From contig NC_088775.1 in assembly GCF_954871325.1 (NCBI RefSeq), forward strand, positions 36,557,561-36,621,560: a DNA stretch of 64,000 bases, in the 5' to 3' direction. The DNA comes from Gordionus sp. m RMFG-2023. Lineage: Eukaryota > Nematomorpha > Gordioida > Chordodea > Parachordodidae. Of the stretch, positions 45,256-56,599 are shown one piece after another (within the stretch, counting starts at the first letter, position 1; every line of letters starts with the position of its first letter). The notes beneath the pieces are model-generated. The model ran no database searches and was not told the DNA's origin. It saw only the letters and a list, made by a program, of their open reading frames with translations. Position numbers and translations under genes: made by a program.

Positions 45256-45884
45256 TTTATTTAAATAGTGATTTTAAACTCGGCTTACAATATTAAATTT
45301 GTTAATTTTCAATTAATAAATCATTATATTTATTTAATTAGGGTTATATAATAATTTAATTAATAAAAATCAATTAAACTTCAACTGCTAATGCTAAATT
45401 GATATTTAAACATTATGCATGGTATTGATATTTTATTTTTAACAAAGAATTTGATTGCAAGCTGACATAGTGAAAATATAATTTATATGTATTAATCTAA
45501 TCTAATAAAATTTAGATAGTCTTATTAATTTTTAAATAATAAAATTAAATCTATATATTACTTAATAGAATTATAATAAACAGGGGACAATCAAAAAAAG
45601 TTCTTTTTAGTTTAAGGGGATATTAAGGAACCATTAAAAAAAAATTGTTTTTTTGCTTCAGGGGGCTTGAGCCCCTGCGCCTCCCCCCTAGTGACGCCAC
45701 TGTTCCCCCTTATATTTAAATACTTAAATTTTATTCCTTTTAATATAATACACGGTAATTGTAACTTATTTTTTTAGTTTTAAATGTTTGTCATGTTAAG
45801 TCTACTTTATTTGTTAATCTTAAATTTATTTCCTTATAATTTTATTGTGACCTCAAAACCCTTCTGTGACACTTAACTTACACG

Positions 45885-46235
45885 ACACCATTAAAAAGAT
45901 TCTTAATTACAAAAAATATATATTATTAACAAAGTGTAATATTGACCCTAAGTTTATTTATGTTATTAAATTCGATATATCTTTACCTTTTTATATTATT
46001 TTGGAACTCATATTTTTATTATATCTTGCTTTACAAATTTTCGGGATCCAATACATTTTATTTTCATACAAATTTTTTAATGATCGTGAATATGTAAAAA
46101 TATTACAAACTTTTCCTTCTTTGCCAATGTATTTATTTCTTTTACATAAAGTAAATAAAATACATGGTCATCAACAGGTTTAATTATTTATTTATAAATA
46201 TATATATTTTTTATTTAATAAACTAAATATAATAA
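45885..46235. repeat. Dispersed repeat, partner of 33955-34440
   Basis: This is the same sequence family as in the PPP1R11 intron. It carries a 105-codon open frame (45866-46183) which is broken in the other copy and has no recognised signature, so I do not call it a gene. Confidence 0.7.
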
Positions 46236-46313
46236 TTTTTATTAGCTGCAGAGTATTCCTATTTTAAAAAGGCTATTTTTATTTATAAGTTATATGATTT
46301 TGAGATTCACAGG

Positions 46314-46535
46314 TAGTGTTGTTAAACGGCTCGTTTTGAGCCGATTTTAAAAAACGGCTATCTCAATATTTCATCCAAAAAAATATTGCGCAAGCCTGAA
46401 GATTTTACTCATAGATGGCTCAAAGGTCTAGATATAAAATTATCGAAATCTTGAGGCTTAGGTAATATTTTTCTGCCTAAAAAATAGAGTTAGCCGTTTT
46501 AAAAAATCGGTTCAAAACGAGCCGTTACAACACTA
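46314..46535. mobile_element. 222-bp MITE with 47-bp TIRs, perfect 8-bp TSD
   Basis: The left end TAGTGTTGTTAAACGGCTCG and the reversed right end TAGTGTTGTAACGGCTCGTT continue as inverted repeats through TTTTAAAAAACGGCTA. TTCACAGG flanks both sides (46306-46313 and 46536-46543). Related ends (TTTAACAACRCTA) are clustered at 58050-58410 and at 60745. The 8-bp TSD points to hAT. Confidence 0.9.
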
Positions 46536-46543
46536 TTCACAGG

Positions 46544-47779
46544 CATTAACTTGCACCAAAGTTAACACATTTCATTATTAGTGGTGACTTGATGGGGTAT
46601 TATAATAAGCAAACTTATCTTCTTTTTAAATAAATTCCTCATTCAAATTTAGAGAGGCAAAATGCCTATCCAGGATTTGACAGACATTTATTTGTCACAG
46701 AAGAAACAAAAATTAGTGTCCTTTGGATGCATCTTGTCCTCCTACGGTGCCTTTGGATGCTTCCTCCTGTCTTTCAAAAAAGACAAAAAATATTGAATAA
46801 TTTTTATTGAAACCCCTTTTTTAAAAAAATTTTTTTTAATGACAAATTTAAAAAAAAAATAAATGTGCCTACAATTGTTTGAATAAATAAGTATGATTTA
46901 GTATCACTTTAAATGGAAGAAGAAATTAATAATCTTATAGAAAATAAATAGAAATTTTGAAAAGATATTCTATTTAGATTGAAATAATTATAATCTTGTG
47001 AATTTATAAATGGGTCATTCTAGGTCAAATCAACAGAAAAGGCATTTTTGGAAGTTTACATCAATTTTAATGAAAATTAGTATGATTAAATGGGTTATAG
47101 TTAGAACATAAACAAATTTAAACTCAGTACCTTTTATATTACCAGAGATATATTTTTTTATCTATCCCTTTATCAGCTGCTTTTAACAATTAAGCAATAC
47201 TTATAATAATCTTATGGTAATCTTACAACCTTCAATCTTGTAATGCTGAATCAGATCTAATGACATTACCTTAGATCAAGTCTTCATGGCTTATGCCCAA
47301 CATTCTTTCAAAAATAATCATAATCTAATGACCTTTCAAGGCTTTTGTTCTGGGTTAAAAAATAATCAAGCTTAATAAGTTTTGCAAATCAATAATTTTT
47401 TAAGTTGACAACTTAGATCTTTCAAACCATAGCTGTTCTTATCATGTGATATTAATTCAAATATTATGGCGATGACTATTTAAAATAATATAGGATCAAT
47501 TAAAATAAAATGCCTTTTCATAAGACTGTCTGTATTGCATTAAACTTTATGGTATAAATAAAGAGAATAAATTTAGTCTTTATGGCCCAAAATTGTCTAG
47601 ATGTCCAGGATCCAAACTACAGGCACCACACCTCTTAGCAGTGTAACACATTACACTACTCAAGCCTGGAGATTTCGCTCATAGATGACATAAATAAATC
47701 AAGTCACTATCCTAATGTAAATATCTTTTGACAAATATGGAATTTAGATATACTTTGGCTATCTGGCTAGGTATCTCTA
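46544..47779. other. Intergenic, mostly unassigned
   Basis: GTGCCTTTGGATGC and a related GTGTCCTTTGGATGC lie close together at 46721-46760. At 47012 GGGTCATTCTAGGTCAAATC resembles the terminus of the long-TIR element at 35524. Two short direct matches to the MITE at 46390 (CAAGCCTGGAGATTTCGCTC) are at 47663. No gene was found. Confidence 0.45.
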
Positions 47780-48330
47780 CCCTACAACTGTGAAAGACAT
47801 GGGGTAATGGCTGATTCTAAAGCTAGACATCCACTCCATTGTCTCATGAACAGATACAAATATGTAAGGCACGATAGAATTAATAAAATAATCCAAGATT
47901 TATTATTCAAAACCTATGTTCTTTCACATCTCGAACCACGAGATACTTTGGTTAATAACTTGCGGCCTGATGGGCATACGTTAACCCCCTGGAATATAAT
48001 AAAACACTTGTATTGGGACTACATATATATAAACATTTTCGCCCCATCAAACAACACTTACGATTCATTGGGTATAGCGAAAAAAAGGAATCCCCAAAAT
48101 ATTCACATATAGCCGTAAACAATATATTTAAGCAAATTGTATAAACTGCTCTCATTTGGGAAAGTGGCTAAATCCCTAATCAAACTAATTGGCCAAAAGA
48201 GGCATAAAACAATCTCAAGGGCCCTTTTGATCAAACAAAAAGTCAGCTTCGAAATTTTATGTTACAATTTTAAATTATTTAAAGATTCATGGCTGTCATT
48301 TATTTCTAACCTTATTTTTTTATGTTTTTT
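47780..48330 (+). pseudogene. LINE (non-LTR retrotransposon) 3' coding remnant
   Basis: A frame at 47790-48112 reads CERHGVMADSKARHPLHCLM, then LEPRDTLVNNLRPDGHTLTP-W and YWDYIYINIFAPSN. This follows the C-terminal signature of many animal LINE ORF2 proteins (ARH...EP..L...RPDG.TL.PW...WD.T..D..A.S). A shifted frame at 48155-48280 continues with FGKVAKSLIKLIGQKRHKTI then RALLIKQKVS, the usual closing segment. The frame change and lack of the reverse transcriptase show a 5'-truncated dead copy. No poly-A tail or TSD is clear. Confidence 0.75.
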
Positions 48331-48891
48331 TTAAAAAAAATATTTTTGATATGGATTTTAAATTTTATTTCTAAATATATTATCTTATAGTTTACATGAA
48401 TATCGATTATTAAATTAATAAACACTAACATAATTTTTAAATAAAGAAAAAAAAAATATTCTTGCCGAGATAGAAAAATTAAAAATGTCTTATGGCCAGG
48501 CCTACAGGTCTCTGATGATATATATATATATCATTTTTAAAATCAATTTACACTCTATTAACTATATCAACGTAAATCGAAATTAAAATAAATAATAAGG
48601 CAAAACCCAGAAGGCATAATAATAAAATGAACATTTGAACAAAAATAAACATCATGTTGAGGTTATAACATTATCGATTAGTTATATTGGTGTTTTTTTT
48701 TCAATAGACTACTATTTTTTTGGCATTGGTGCCAGTGGTATCAGTATCACAAAATGGTATTGTATTTATGAAATATTTTTATTGTTCTCACTACATTCGA
48801 TGCTCTTGCTCTCGGCCTCATTAAAACATGATTGCACACTCATTTCTCCAAAAGTAAATCACTCAAATGAGGGGATTTATCTAATCATTAT
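48331..48891. other. Interval with an unsupported 89-codon open frame
   Basis: GGCCAGGCCTACAGGTCTCTGA at 48494-48515 is another right end of the CAGGTCTCTA MITE family. The frame at 48635-48904 has no recognised domain. On the minus strand an ATG frame of 26 codons (MSVQSCFNEAESKSIECSE) is present near 48865; neither is convincing. Confidence 0.4.
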
Positions 48892-49730
48892 TATAGACCT
48901 GTAGAGGTCCCCATGGCACGGCAGATCCGGATTTGAAAAAATTTATACCCGGCCCGGCGCGTATTAAAATTTTTTTGCCTGGCCCTGGTTTATATTTTAA
49001 CCAGGCCTGGAATTTTTTATAAAAATTTTTCAGCCTGGTCCGTTTGAATAGATTTTTTTAAAAAATTTTTGGACCAGGTGTATAAATTCTTTCTACGGCC
49101 TTAGTTTAAACACCTATTCGGTATTTTAAGGATCATTTTCAATGAATATGAAATCCTAATAAAATAGAAATTTAGGAAATGTGATAAGTGAATTATTGTT
49201 CTAGGATAAATAATTTAAAAAATATCATTTATTACGAATATGAAATTCATATATAATAAATGGAAATGTGAAAGTGATAATTGTTCTAGGATACATAATT
49301 TAAAATATATCATTTATTTTTACATATGAAATCCATATGTAATAAAATGGAAATTTAGGAAATGTTAAAGTGAATTATTGTTTTAGGATACATAATTTAA
49401 AATATATCATTTATTTTACGAATATGTAATCCATATATACTAAAATGGAAATTTACGAAATGTGATAAGTGAATTATTTTTCTAGGATACATAATTTAAA
49501 AATATCATTTATTTTTACTTATATATTATAATGGTAATTTTTGATTTACAATATGCGGCCTAATCCTGGTATTTTTTTAAATAAAATTTTAATCCCGGCT
49601 TAGGCCGGGTAATTTTTTAAAAATTTTTTATCGGCCCGGGTATTTTTTTAAAAAAATATTAGGGCCCGGCCCGGGTTTATTTTTAAAAATTACGGCCCAG
49701 CCTATGTAACCGGACCTGATTCATATATTC
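48892..49730. mobile_element. GGCCCGG-rich hAT MITE-like element with internal minisatellite
   Basis: The left end TATAGACCTGTAGAGGTCCC matches the reversed end at 39628 (TAGAGACCTGCAGAGGTACC). GCCCGGC and CCAGGCCTGG blocks with A/T spacers occur at 48940-49090 and 49560-49700, with a tandem repeat between. The right terminus is uncertain (CCGGACCTGA near 49712) and no TSD was found. Confidence 0.5.
49143..49545. repeat. About 93-bp minisatellite, four copies plus a partial
   Basis: Each unit contains AATATGAAATCCATAT-TAATAAAATGGAAAT, GTGAATTATTGTTCTAGGAT and ACATAATTTAAAATATATCA. Units start near 49145, 49236, 49323 and 49419. It is flanked by GC-rich blocks of the same MITE. Confidence 0.88.
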
Positions 49731-50989
49731 ATCTCAGTTGATTCACTATTTGAGGGATTATTATCCAACAGCTAGATTTTCAATTATATTTTCCTTCTCA
49801 TATTCCCCTTTTTTGCAAATTACTAAATTTTATATTTATATTAAATTAATAGATATTTATTCTTTAATCCTTATAATATAGCTCAATCATATTATGTATA
49901 AATTAATTGTGTATTAATTTTTTTTATAATTTAACAAATACAGAGGGAGAATTTTAATTGTCTGAGGAAATTGGGTTAATAAAATACACATAATTGCCTT
50001 GAGTATAGCTATTTAAATAGAAACCTTCAAGAGGCTCCCCCAAATTTTTTTTTTGATTAGACGACCGACATCTTTGGTGAAGTTTTTCTCCAAATCAACA
50101 TACATTGTTTTGGGTAGAGCTGATTATTGATATGAATATAACCTGGATTCAGTTAAATATTTAAATATTTTTTTCTGGGCCCAGTTTATTGCATGCTTAA
50201 TATTGGATGGAGAATTCTTGTCTATGCGTGAGAGATCCCATATTAAGAATTTTCCTTGTATCTATGAAATTAATGTAATTTGTCGAGATATAATTTAATT
50301 AGAAGGTTCTAATGTAGTGGGTGTGAGCGATATTATTTGATAGTATTTGTTGTTTTCTGAACCCGGTATGCTAGTTTCACAAACTGGAAGCAGGGGAGGG
50401 ATCGACTGTTGCTAATGGTTTGAGAATTTCGGAGTTGCGTACAGGGGACCTGTTTATAGAAATTTTGGTCTTTCGTCACATATCTAAAATTGAAAGGGGA
50501 AGAACAAACAAAAGAAATGCATGGGCGGATTCAAAAGATGACTAGAAGTCCGACTCTTTTCCTTTAAATTAAGTTGAACAAGACCTAACTCTAAAACTAT
50601 CCTTAATTTTAATACTAATCCTTTTAATTCAGGTATAAAATACTTAGTTATAAATTAATTAAACTAATTTACATAAAGGTTTTTACCGCATCAAAGTGGT
50701 AAGTTTAAGTTAGTTTTTATTGTGACGGGTTACCCCGTACCACTGTATAAGAAGATTTCCAGGGGATCAAGTTTCGATTTCCCATCCATTTTTATTCAAA
50801 AAAGGATCAAATAAATGGGTAAAATATATAAGCTTTACATTATAAAACGTATCTAGCATATCATCAAGTTAAAAATTATAGTTGCACTTTAAAAGTCCCC
50901 CCCCCCCCTTTAACAAATTGGTGTGCCTATAACGAATAGACAAAAACAATATTTTTTTACAGAACATAACTTTAAAAAAGTTTCAGCCC
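49731..50989. other. Unassigned interval
   Basis: AT-rich, with a GC-richer part at 50330-50520 and a C10 run at 50898-50907. Part of it may belong to the LTR fossil that follows, but no domain or long repeat is readable. Confidence 0.4.
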
Positions 50990-51830
50990 CCTTAGACATT
51001 TAACCCGTTCATGGCCCAGATGTTCTACGGACCTAGCTAATTTGCATTTTTTAGGCTTATCCTTAAATTGAAGTCATTTAATCGAGTAACGAGTTGATGT
51101 AAGTTGTAACGATGTTTTTATGGCTTTGCAACGAATCTAATATATCGTCTAAGTAGGTCATTGTTTTTTTTAGGGATTCATTGTAATTTTATAGTCGATG
51201 CATAAACGCAATGTATTGTCTGCCTTTTATATAGGTATGATGGGCGACCCCCAATTTACTGTATCTACATTTACTGATAATCCCCTTATTTTCCCAATCT
51301 GTTAATACCTGTTTTACTTGCGATTTCAGAGAGTAGGGCACGGTTCGGCTGAATTTTGGTTAAGCATGGGCAAGGGTTATTTCTAATTCGGTCGGGAATG
51401 TCCTAAAATTTCAGAAAATATTTGTGGGAAGGTTTGTTTCATTTTATATTAGCCTTTTTGATAGTCATTCCTTGCGTGATTATCGGAATTTTTAGTAGAG
51501 TATCTCTTCCCATAATTGAGAAGTAATTTCTAATATATTTTCTACATGTGAAACTTCCTATTAAAGTTTTAGTGTGTTCGAGTGGTTGAATGACTTGCCT
51601 GGAGAATGATTTTAATATCATAAGGGATTTTTTTATTGTTAGTTTGAAATATGCTTCATCGGGTTTTGGTTGTATAAGTTGTGGCTGATAATAAGAGTAC
51701 ATATTTTTGTTGTAGTATTGATCCCTCTTTGGGCAATTATTTTGAAAATGGTCAACAGTCTCGCAGTAGTATCATGCTCACTTATTGTTTCTACCATAAT
51801 TATGGTTTGTGGGATGTATAAAACCACTCT
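50990..51830 (-). mobile_element. Ty3/Gypsy retrotransposon fossil: nucleocapsid knuckle to reverse transcriptase
   Basis: On the minus strand there are a zinc-knuckle-like stretch (YYCETVDHFQNNCPKRDQYY, about 51785-51725), a protease region (KTLIGSFTCRKYIRNYFSIM, within 51439-51702), and reverse transcriptase motifs RLCIDYK (about 51195) and YLDDIL (about 51150) followed by LGHERVK. The order fits a gag-pol polyprotein. It is heavily broken and internally deleted. No LTRs are recognised. Likely old. Confidence 0.6.
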
Positions 51831-52737
51831 CCGATTTTTTTAGGGTGTTGCATGTTATTAAGCAAATTGAGTGAGAGAGAAATTTTGCCTCAAAAAGGTA
51901 TTTCCATTTAATAGCTAAAATTATATATTTTTTTTTATATTATTACTTTATAAAAAAGTGTTAGAAAGAAAATAACACTCAATACTTAAAAATTCACAAT
52001 TTAAAAAATTTTTATATTTTATTTTTAAAAATCTTGGTTAAATATTTTCCACTTTTACTTATAATTTTGTTAAATTGATAACCATTTAAAAAAATAAAAA
52101 ATTGCTTCTTTAGTTCTCTTCATTTACTTTTTATTTAAAATATTTTATTTTATTATATTAAAAACTATTAAGCCAAAATAAACCAAATATGTGATAATAT
52201 ATATAAATAATAAAGTTAACAAATGGAACTATATTATTTGACCTTACACAAGAGTTTTTCCAACAACCTGGGGTTCATAAACCCTATTAGATTTGAGAAA
52301 AAATATATTTTATATTTATATTGTTAGCTAAAATAACATATTTTTAATAATATTTATTGATTTATATATTTTATTTTATTTATTTACAAATTATAAGCCT
52401 ATTTTTTTTTACATAAACTAAAAAAGCATGGATTTTATTTTATAAGCACAATATTAAATAATAATTATAAAAAATTTAATATTATTATATTATAATAAAT
52501 AAAAAAATATAAAAAATCTAACTTTGTAAAAAGTAAATTTCAAACAAATACAATTAATGATTTAAAATTTCCGGATGCTACCACTCTCGTCTCGGGTGGT
52601 ATATTATTTTTTTATGTTTATTTTTTTTAAAAATTAATATAATATTTTTCTAAATGAATACTTATGTATGATTAAGCAACTTGTGAATGAGTTTTGTCTA
52701 AATAAACATTTAATATCATCAGGAATACAATATAGTT
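51831..52737. other. AT-rich interval, nothing recognised
   Basis: Poly-T/poly-A and TATTTATTTA-type sequence with no gene, bounded repeat or motif. Confidence 0.45.
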
Positions 52738-53111
52738 TAGTGATCCATCGGGCCTAATTTTTGAAACCCGGCCTGGCCCGTAATTTTTTTAAAAAAGTTT
52801 CCCCGGCCAGGCCCAAATCCAAAATTTTTTGGCACGAACCCGAAATTATTTTTGAAAAAATTTACCGGCTTGGCCCGGCCCGAATTTATTATAAATATAG
52901 AAATTAATTTTTATAAATAATTCTAAATAAACGATATATGTTATATGGCGTCTAGTTTCTATAAATAAAATCAAATATTTTATTTTACATAAAAAATCAA
53001 AATAAAATTGATAAATTTTGATAAAAAAGTTTCTCAGGCCCGACCCGAATTTTCTTAAAAAATATTAGGCCTGGCCCAGCCAGAACCCGATTTTTTTCTT
53101 GCAGATCTTTA
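52738..53111. mobile_element. 374-bp MITE, reverse relative of 4565-4895
   Basis: The ends TAGTGATCCATCGGGCCTAA and ...TTGCAGATCTTTA match the TAGAGATCTGCA family. The inside (AAATTAATTTTTATAAATA, GATATATGTTATATGGCGTC, TAGTTTCTATAAATAAAATC) is the reverse complement of 4620-4740. The flanks ATATAGTT and ATATACTT are a 7/8 TSD. Confidence 0.82.
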
Positions 53112-53699
53112 ATATACTTGGTGATCATATTGATAATTCGGTAGAAAAAAATCAAAAGTTTGCCATACCGGAAATAAGTGTCGTAGACAGGTTTGCCATG
53201 TCTCCCCCCATCAGTGGGAGTCTCCCACAATTTTTTAGTTTACCCACATACATCTCACTCCCACAATTAGAAATATCCCACAAAAAGCCCACAATTTTTT
53301 AATTTCTCCCACAATTTTTTTTTTTAGTTTTAATGTTTTTAATATATAAATAATAATTTTGAGAGACAGTATTTGATTATTTTTATATTTTTAAAATAAA
53401 TTTTAAATATTTATCCGAAAAATATGGCTAGTTCTTTTATTTTATTTTTCCGCTCTAAAATATATTTTTTATAAAATTCTCCACTCGACATTTTCAAAAT
53501 TTTTGTGTTAGAAAGAATAGAAGTTAGAACAGTATGTATAATTATTATAAATATATTTTAAATTACTTAATATATTTTATATCGTTATCTAGAATTGCAG
53601 TGCTCCACTCGACATTTTCAAAATTTTTCACAGATTTAAGAATAAAATGTTCTATTCTGCTAATAATTTTATCTTACTGTAAAATTAAAATATATCATT

Positions 53700-54540
53700 A
53701 ATACCTGCCATCGAGAGAATTTTAAAATTTTACTAACCCTTAAAGAAATACTTCTTAAATAAAGATTTTAAAAGCTGTCCTAAAATTTTGAAAAATTTTT
53801 TCGAGGATGAAATGTCAGAAGCATATTTGGGATTAATTTAGGAAATCTACTTCATGTAGTTAATATTCAGTTGCAATCAGAAGATTCTTTATTGATAAAG
53901 ATTCACTAAATCATGCTACAGCTCTGTTCATCTCTACAGTTAAAAATAGATAATAAATTTTATGGCGCTATTGCTAAAAATATTATATTAAAATGTTCAA
54001 ATAATACTCTAATTAATACATTTTTAAATGAAGCAGATATTTTTATTAAGACAATTTTAGAATATTTACAATCAAGATTTGATTTTAATAACTCTATTTA
54101 CAAGTGTATAAATATTATGACCTTGGAACAGAAACCATCATTTCATGGTTTTTGTAATTTAATAAATATATTAAAATTACCGGTAGACATTGAAGCCTTG
54201 TTTGAAGAGATTGTAATTTTTTTTTTTATGATTCGCCAGAATACTTAAAGTTAGATGGTCTAAAAGCAGAGGAGAAATGGGTGGAATTTTTTTCTTAATA
54301 ACGATAAATCCCTATGCTTGGAAAAAATTTGCGAGTATGTTTTCTCCTTACCTCATTCTAATGCCTCATCGGAGCGCATTTTTAGCCTGATGAGGACTGC
54401 ATGGAGAAAGGAGAGAAATCGAATTGCTTTAACAACATGAGACGGCCGAGTTAATGGTTAAACAAAATTATAAAATGTCATGCCAGGAATTTTATAATAT
54501 TTTAATAAAGACGGTAAACGTTTAGTTCCATTATTTAAAT
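53700..54540 (+). pseudogene. hAT transposase, middle and C-terminal part (composite copy 2, plus half)
   Basis: After ILKNFFEDEMSEAYLGLI near 53790, a 111-codon frame (53913-54248) reads KIDNKFYGAIAKNIILKCSN, TFLNEADIFIKTILEYLQSR, PSFHGFCNLINILKLPVDIE. Then follow EYVFSLPHSNASSERIFS-like and RTAWRKERNRIAL (54335-54440) and AELMVKQNYK. This is the clearest plus-half copy of the family; frameshifts separate the pieces. Confidence 0.78.
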
Positions 54541-54828
54541 CTCAAATAAAATATAATTAACTATAACTATTTGACTTTCTATATTTTATAAAATCTTATT
54601 TATACATTTGCATAAAATCAAATAAATTTATTTTTTACATTGTAAAATTAATATTTTGAATATTTTGGCAAATCATAAAAATAAAGAAGCATTACAATCT
54701 CCTCAAACATGACATCATATTAAATCTTATTAATAATTATCCGCAGTGACGAAGCGTCAAGTTTACCACTAGGGAAGCAATCAAAAAAAATTTATTTTTA
54801 TTTTAGTCAAACTCAAACTATAAAAACA

Positions 54829-55953
54829 TTAAGATTTACAAATAAGTGGTATTCGTCTTTGTTTTTGAGTATGATCAAGTACTGCATTATAAAAGTTATC
54901 GCTAGATTTTAAATTTTTTAATAATTTTTTTTCAATCGAAATCAAAGGTAGATTCGATAATTGATTTTGGGTCATCCTGTTTCTGCAATAAGATTTGATT
55001 CTTTTGATGAAAAACTCTGTTCTGCACATGCTGTTATTGAAGCCAAAGTTAAGATGAATTTGCATAATTTAAAAAACTTTAAAACTTTTCATCAAATTGG
55101 TGCATATTAAAAATTCAAGTATTTCATTTATATTCTTTTTCTTTCTAAATTGAACATCCCAAAACACTACCTTTAATTAGGTTTCCAGCTTGTGTAAGTC
55201 GAAAAATTGGGAATAAGTGTCATTTAAATTATCTAATAAATATTTTGGGTAATTGATTATTTGGAATTTACTAATATCTAACAATTCGGCAAATTATATT
55301 TTTTGGTGTAAGACATATGAAATAGAATTAATCAAATCATTTTGAATATTGCTTGATAGTCCAATAAAAACTGCATTATTTCTAAATGATGTTTCAATAG
55401 TAAATTTTCTTCCGCGAATAAATGAATACAATATAATTTCCTCTTCATCATCACCACGGAATACGAGCTCCTGAATTCCAAGAAAACATATAGTTAGTTG
55501 ATCAATATTCCTCTATTTGATTTGACTTTAGAATTATGCTGTTCGATTGATATTTTGCGCATCGAATTTGTCATATTTTCAATACGATTTTGGCCGAATG
55601 TTTTTAATTGAATCATCGACTGCAAATGAGTAGTTGATTCTTTGCCTTTTAACTGCCTTTGAAAAATTATTAATATCCGAAAATCCTTTATCATTCCAAA
55701 CATATTTTTCCTTTGGGAATAATAGGCATGACCAACAATATAGAGAATTAGAAAATTTACATCCAGTGAGCCATTAATATTTTTCATATTTATCGATAGA
55801 AAAATTATGGATGCAAGTTTTGATTTCTTTTTTTAAGTTTTGTAAAATTGGTTTTGATCTTCCTTTTTCAATAATCAATTTTTTCGCATCAAAATTTCTT
55901 GAGCTAAATGATGTTAATAAATTTTTAATAATACAATTACAATTATTAAACAT
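54829..55953 (-). pseudogene. TTF-hAT transposase with catalytic core deleted
   Basis: The frame starts at 55953 and gives FSSRNFDAKKLIIEKGRSKP then TCIHNFSIDKYEKY-stop-WLTG. It continues with the TTF-finger block SLYCWSCLLFPKEKYVWNDK then GFSDINNFSKAVKR (about 55755-55640). A further frame has IEQHNSKVKSNRGILI (to 55494), and after a frameshift QLTICFLGIQELVFRGDDEE, the RGxDE motif. The end at 55065-54829 reads TEFFIKRIKSYCRNRMTQNQ then LSNLPLISIE, the dimerisation motif. The DDE domain between is missing. The 97-codon frame at 55494-55787 is only partly in the coding frame. Confidence 0.8.
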
Positions 55954-56089
55954 TAATTAAGGATTTTAAAAACGAAAATTTTTTTATTTTAATAAAGTAA
56001 GGAAAAAAAATATTGTATAAAAAAATTTCTTTCTCTTTTATTTATTAAAAAAATAAGCATTTTTTTATTTGCTCCCCCTATGCTTATTT

Positions 56090-56475
56090 TTTAAAGGTAA
56101 AATTATGCAAAACCATCATGATTTTCTATTTGCTTCCCCAATGCTTATTTTTTAAAGGTAAAATTATACAATACCATGGCATGATTTTCTCTTTATTTAT
56201 TAAAAAAAAATAAGCAATATTAAATTTGCTTCCCTCATGTATATTTTTTTTATCGTAGTAAAAATAATAGTAAATTTTTTAACGTAGTAAAAATAATAGT
56301 AACATTTTTAACGTAGTAAAATATTAGTATTTCTTAATATAGTAAAAATAATATCAATTTTTTAGCGTTATAAAAATTATATTAATATTTTTAACGTTAT
56401 AAAAATTATATTTATAAGAATTATATTAATTTTTTTAACGAAGTCAGATTAGTTTATTTAGCATAGTACAAAGAT
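56090..56475. repeat. Tandem repeats inside the nested hAT element
   Basis: A unit of about 66 bp (TGCTTATTTTTTAAAGGTAA then AATTAT-CAA-ACCAT and ATTTGCTTCCC) occurs twice, with a partial third, around 56080-56240. A unit of about 30 bp (AACGTAGTAAAAATAATAGT) repeats six to seven times at 56255-56470. Confidence 0.8.
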
Positions 56476-56599
56476 TATATTAATTTTATTTAAAATTTTT
56501 GTAAGAAAAATTTCAAGGGAAGCAATGCTCCCCTTGCTTCTATGGACACTTCGTCACTGATTATCCGATAACAGTAATAATATTCTTACTTTGATATTT

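Larger units (their letters stand above)
40002..45702 (-). mobile_element. 5.7-kb hAT transposon with transposase gene, perfect 8-bp TSD
   Basis: It starts CAGGGGCGTCGCTAG and ends CTAGTGACGCCACTG; reversed, the right end is CAGTGGCGTCACTAG (13/15). Both share a CAGGGG(G)CTCAA subterminal block. TTCCCCCT is repeated exactly at 39994-40001 and 45703-45710. The minus strand encodes a TTF-finger hAT transposase with introns. Coding damage shows this copy is inactive, but it is the source type for shorter elements at 2922-4146 and 8504-10629. The intact TSD suggests it is one of the younger insertions here. Confidence 0.93.
54744..56559 (-). mobile_element. 1.8-kb TTF-hAT deletion derivative, perfect 8-bp TSD
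   Basis: The ends CAGTGACGAAGCGTC and, reversed, CAGTGACGAAGTGTC differ at one base in 15. ATTATCCG flanks both sides (54736-54743 and 56560-56567). It is inserted exactly in the central junction of the composite hAT element and so is younger. It retains the beginning and end of a transposase but not the catalytic middle. Confidence 0.93.

Noticed and set aside
48635-48904. 89-codon frame, membrane-like
   Set aside because: Hydrophobic composition is expected from T-rich DNA; no conserved motif or splice evidence.
55494-55787. 97-codon frame taken as a gene
   Set aside because: Only its last part is in the transposase frame; the zinc-finger part reads correctly in another frame (SLYCWSCLLF), so the frame as a whole is spurious.
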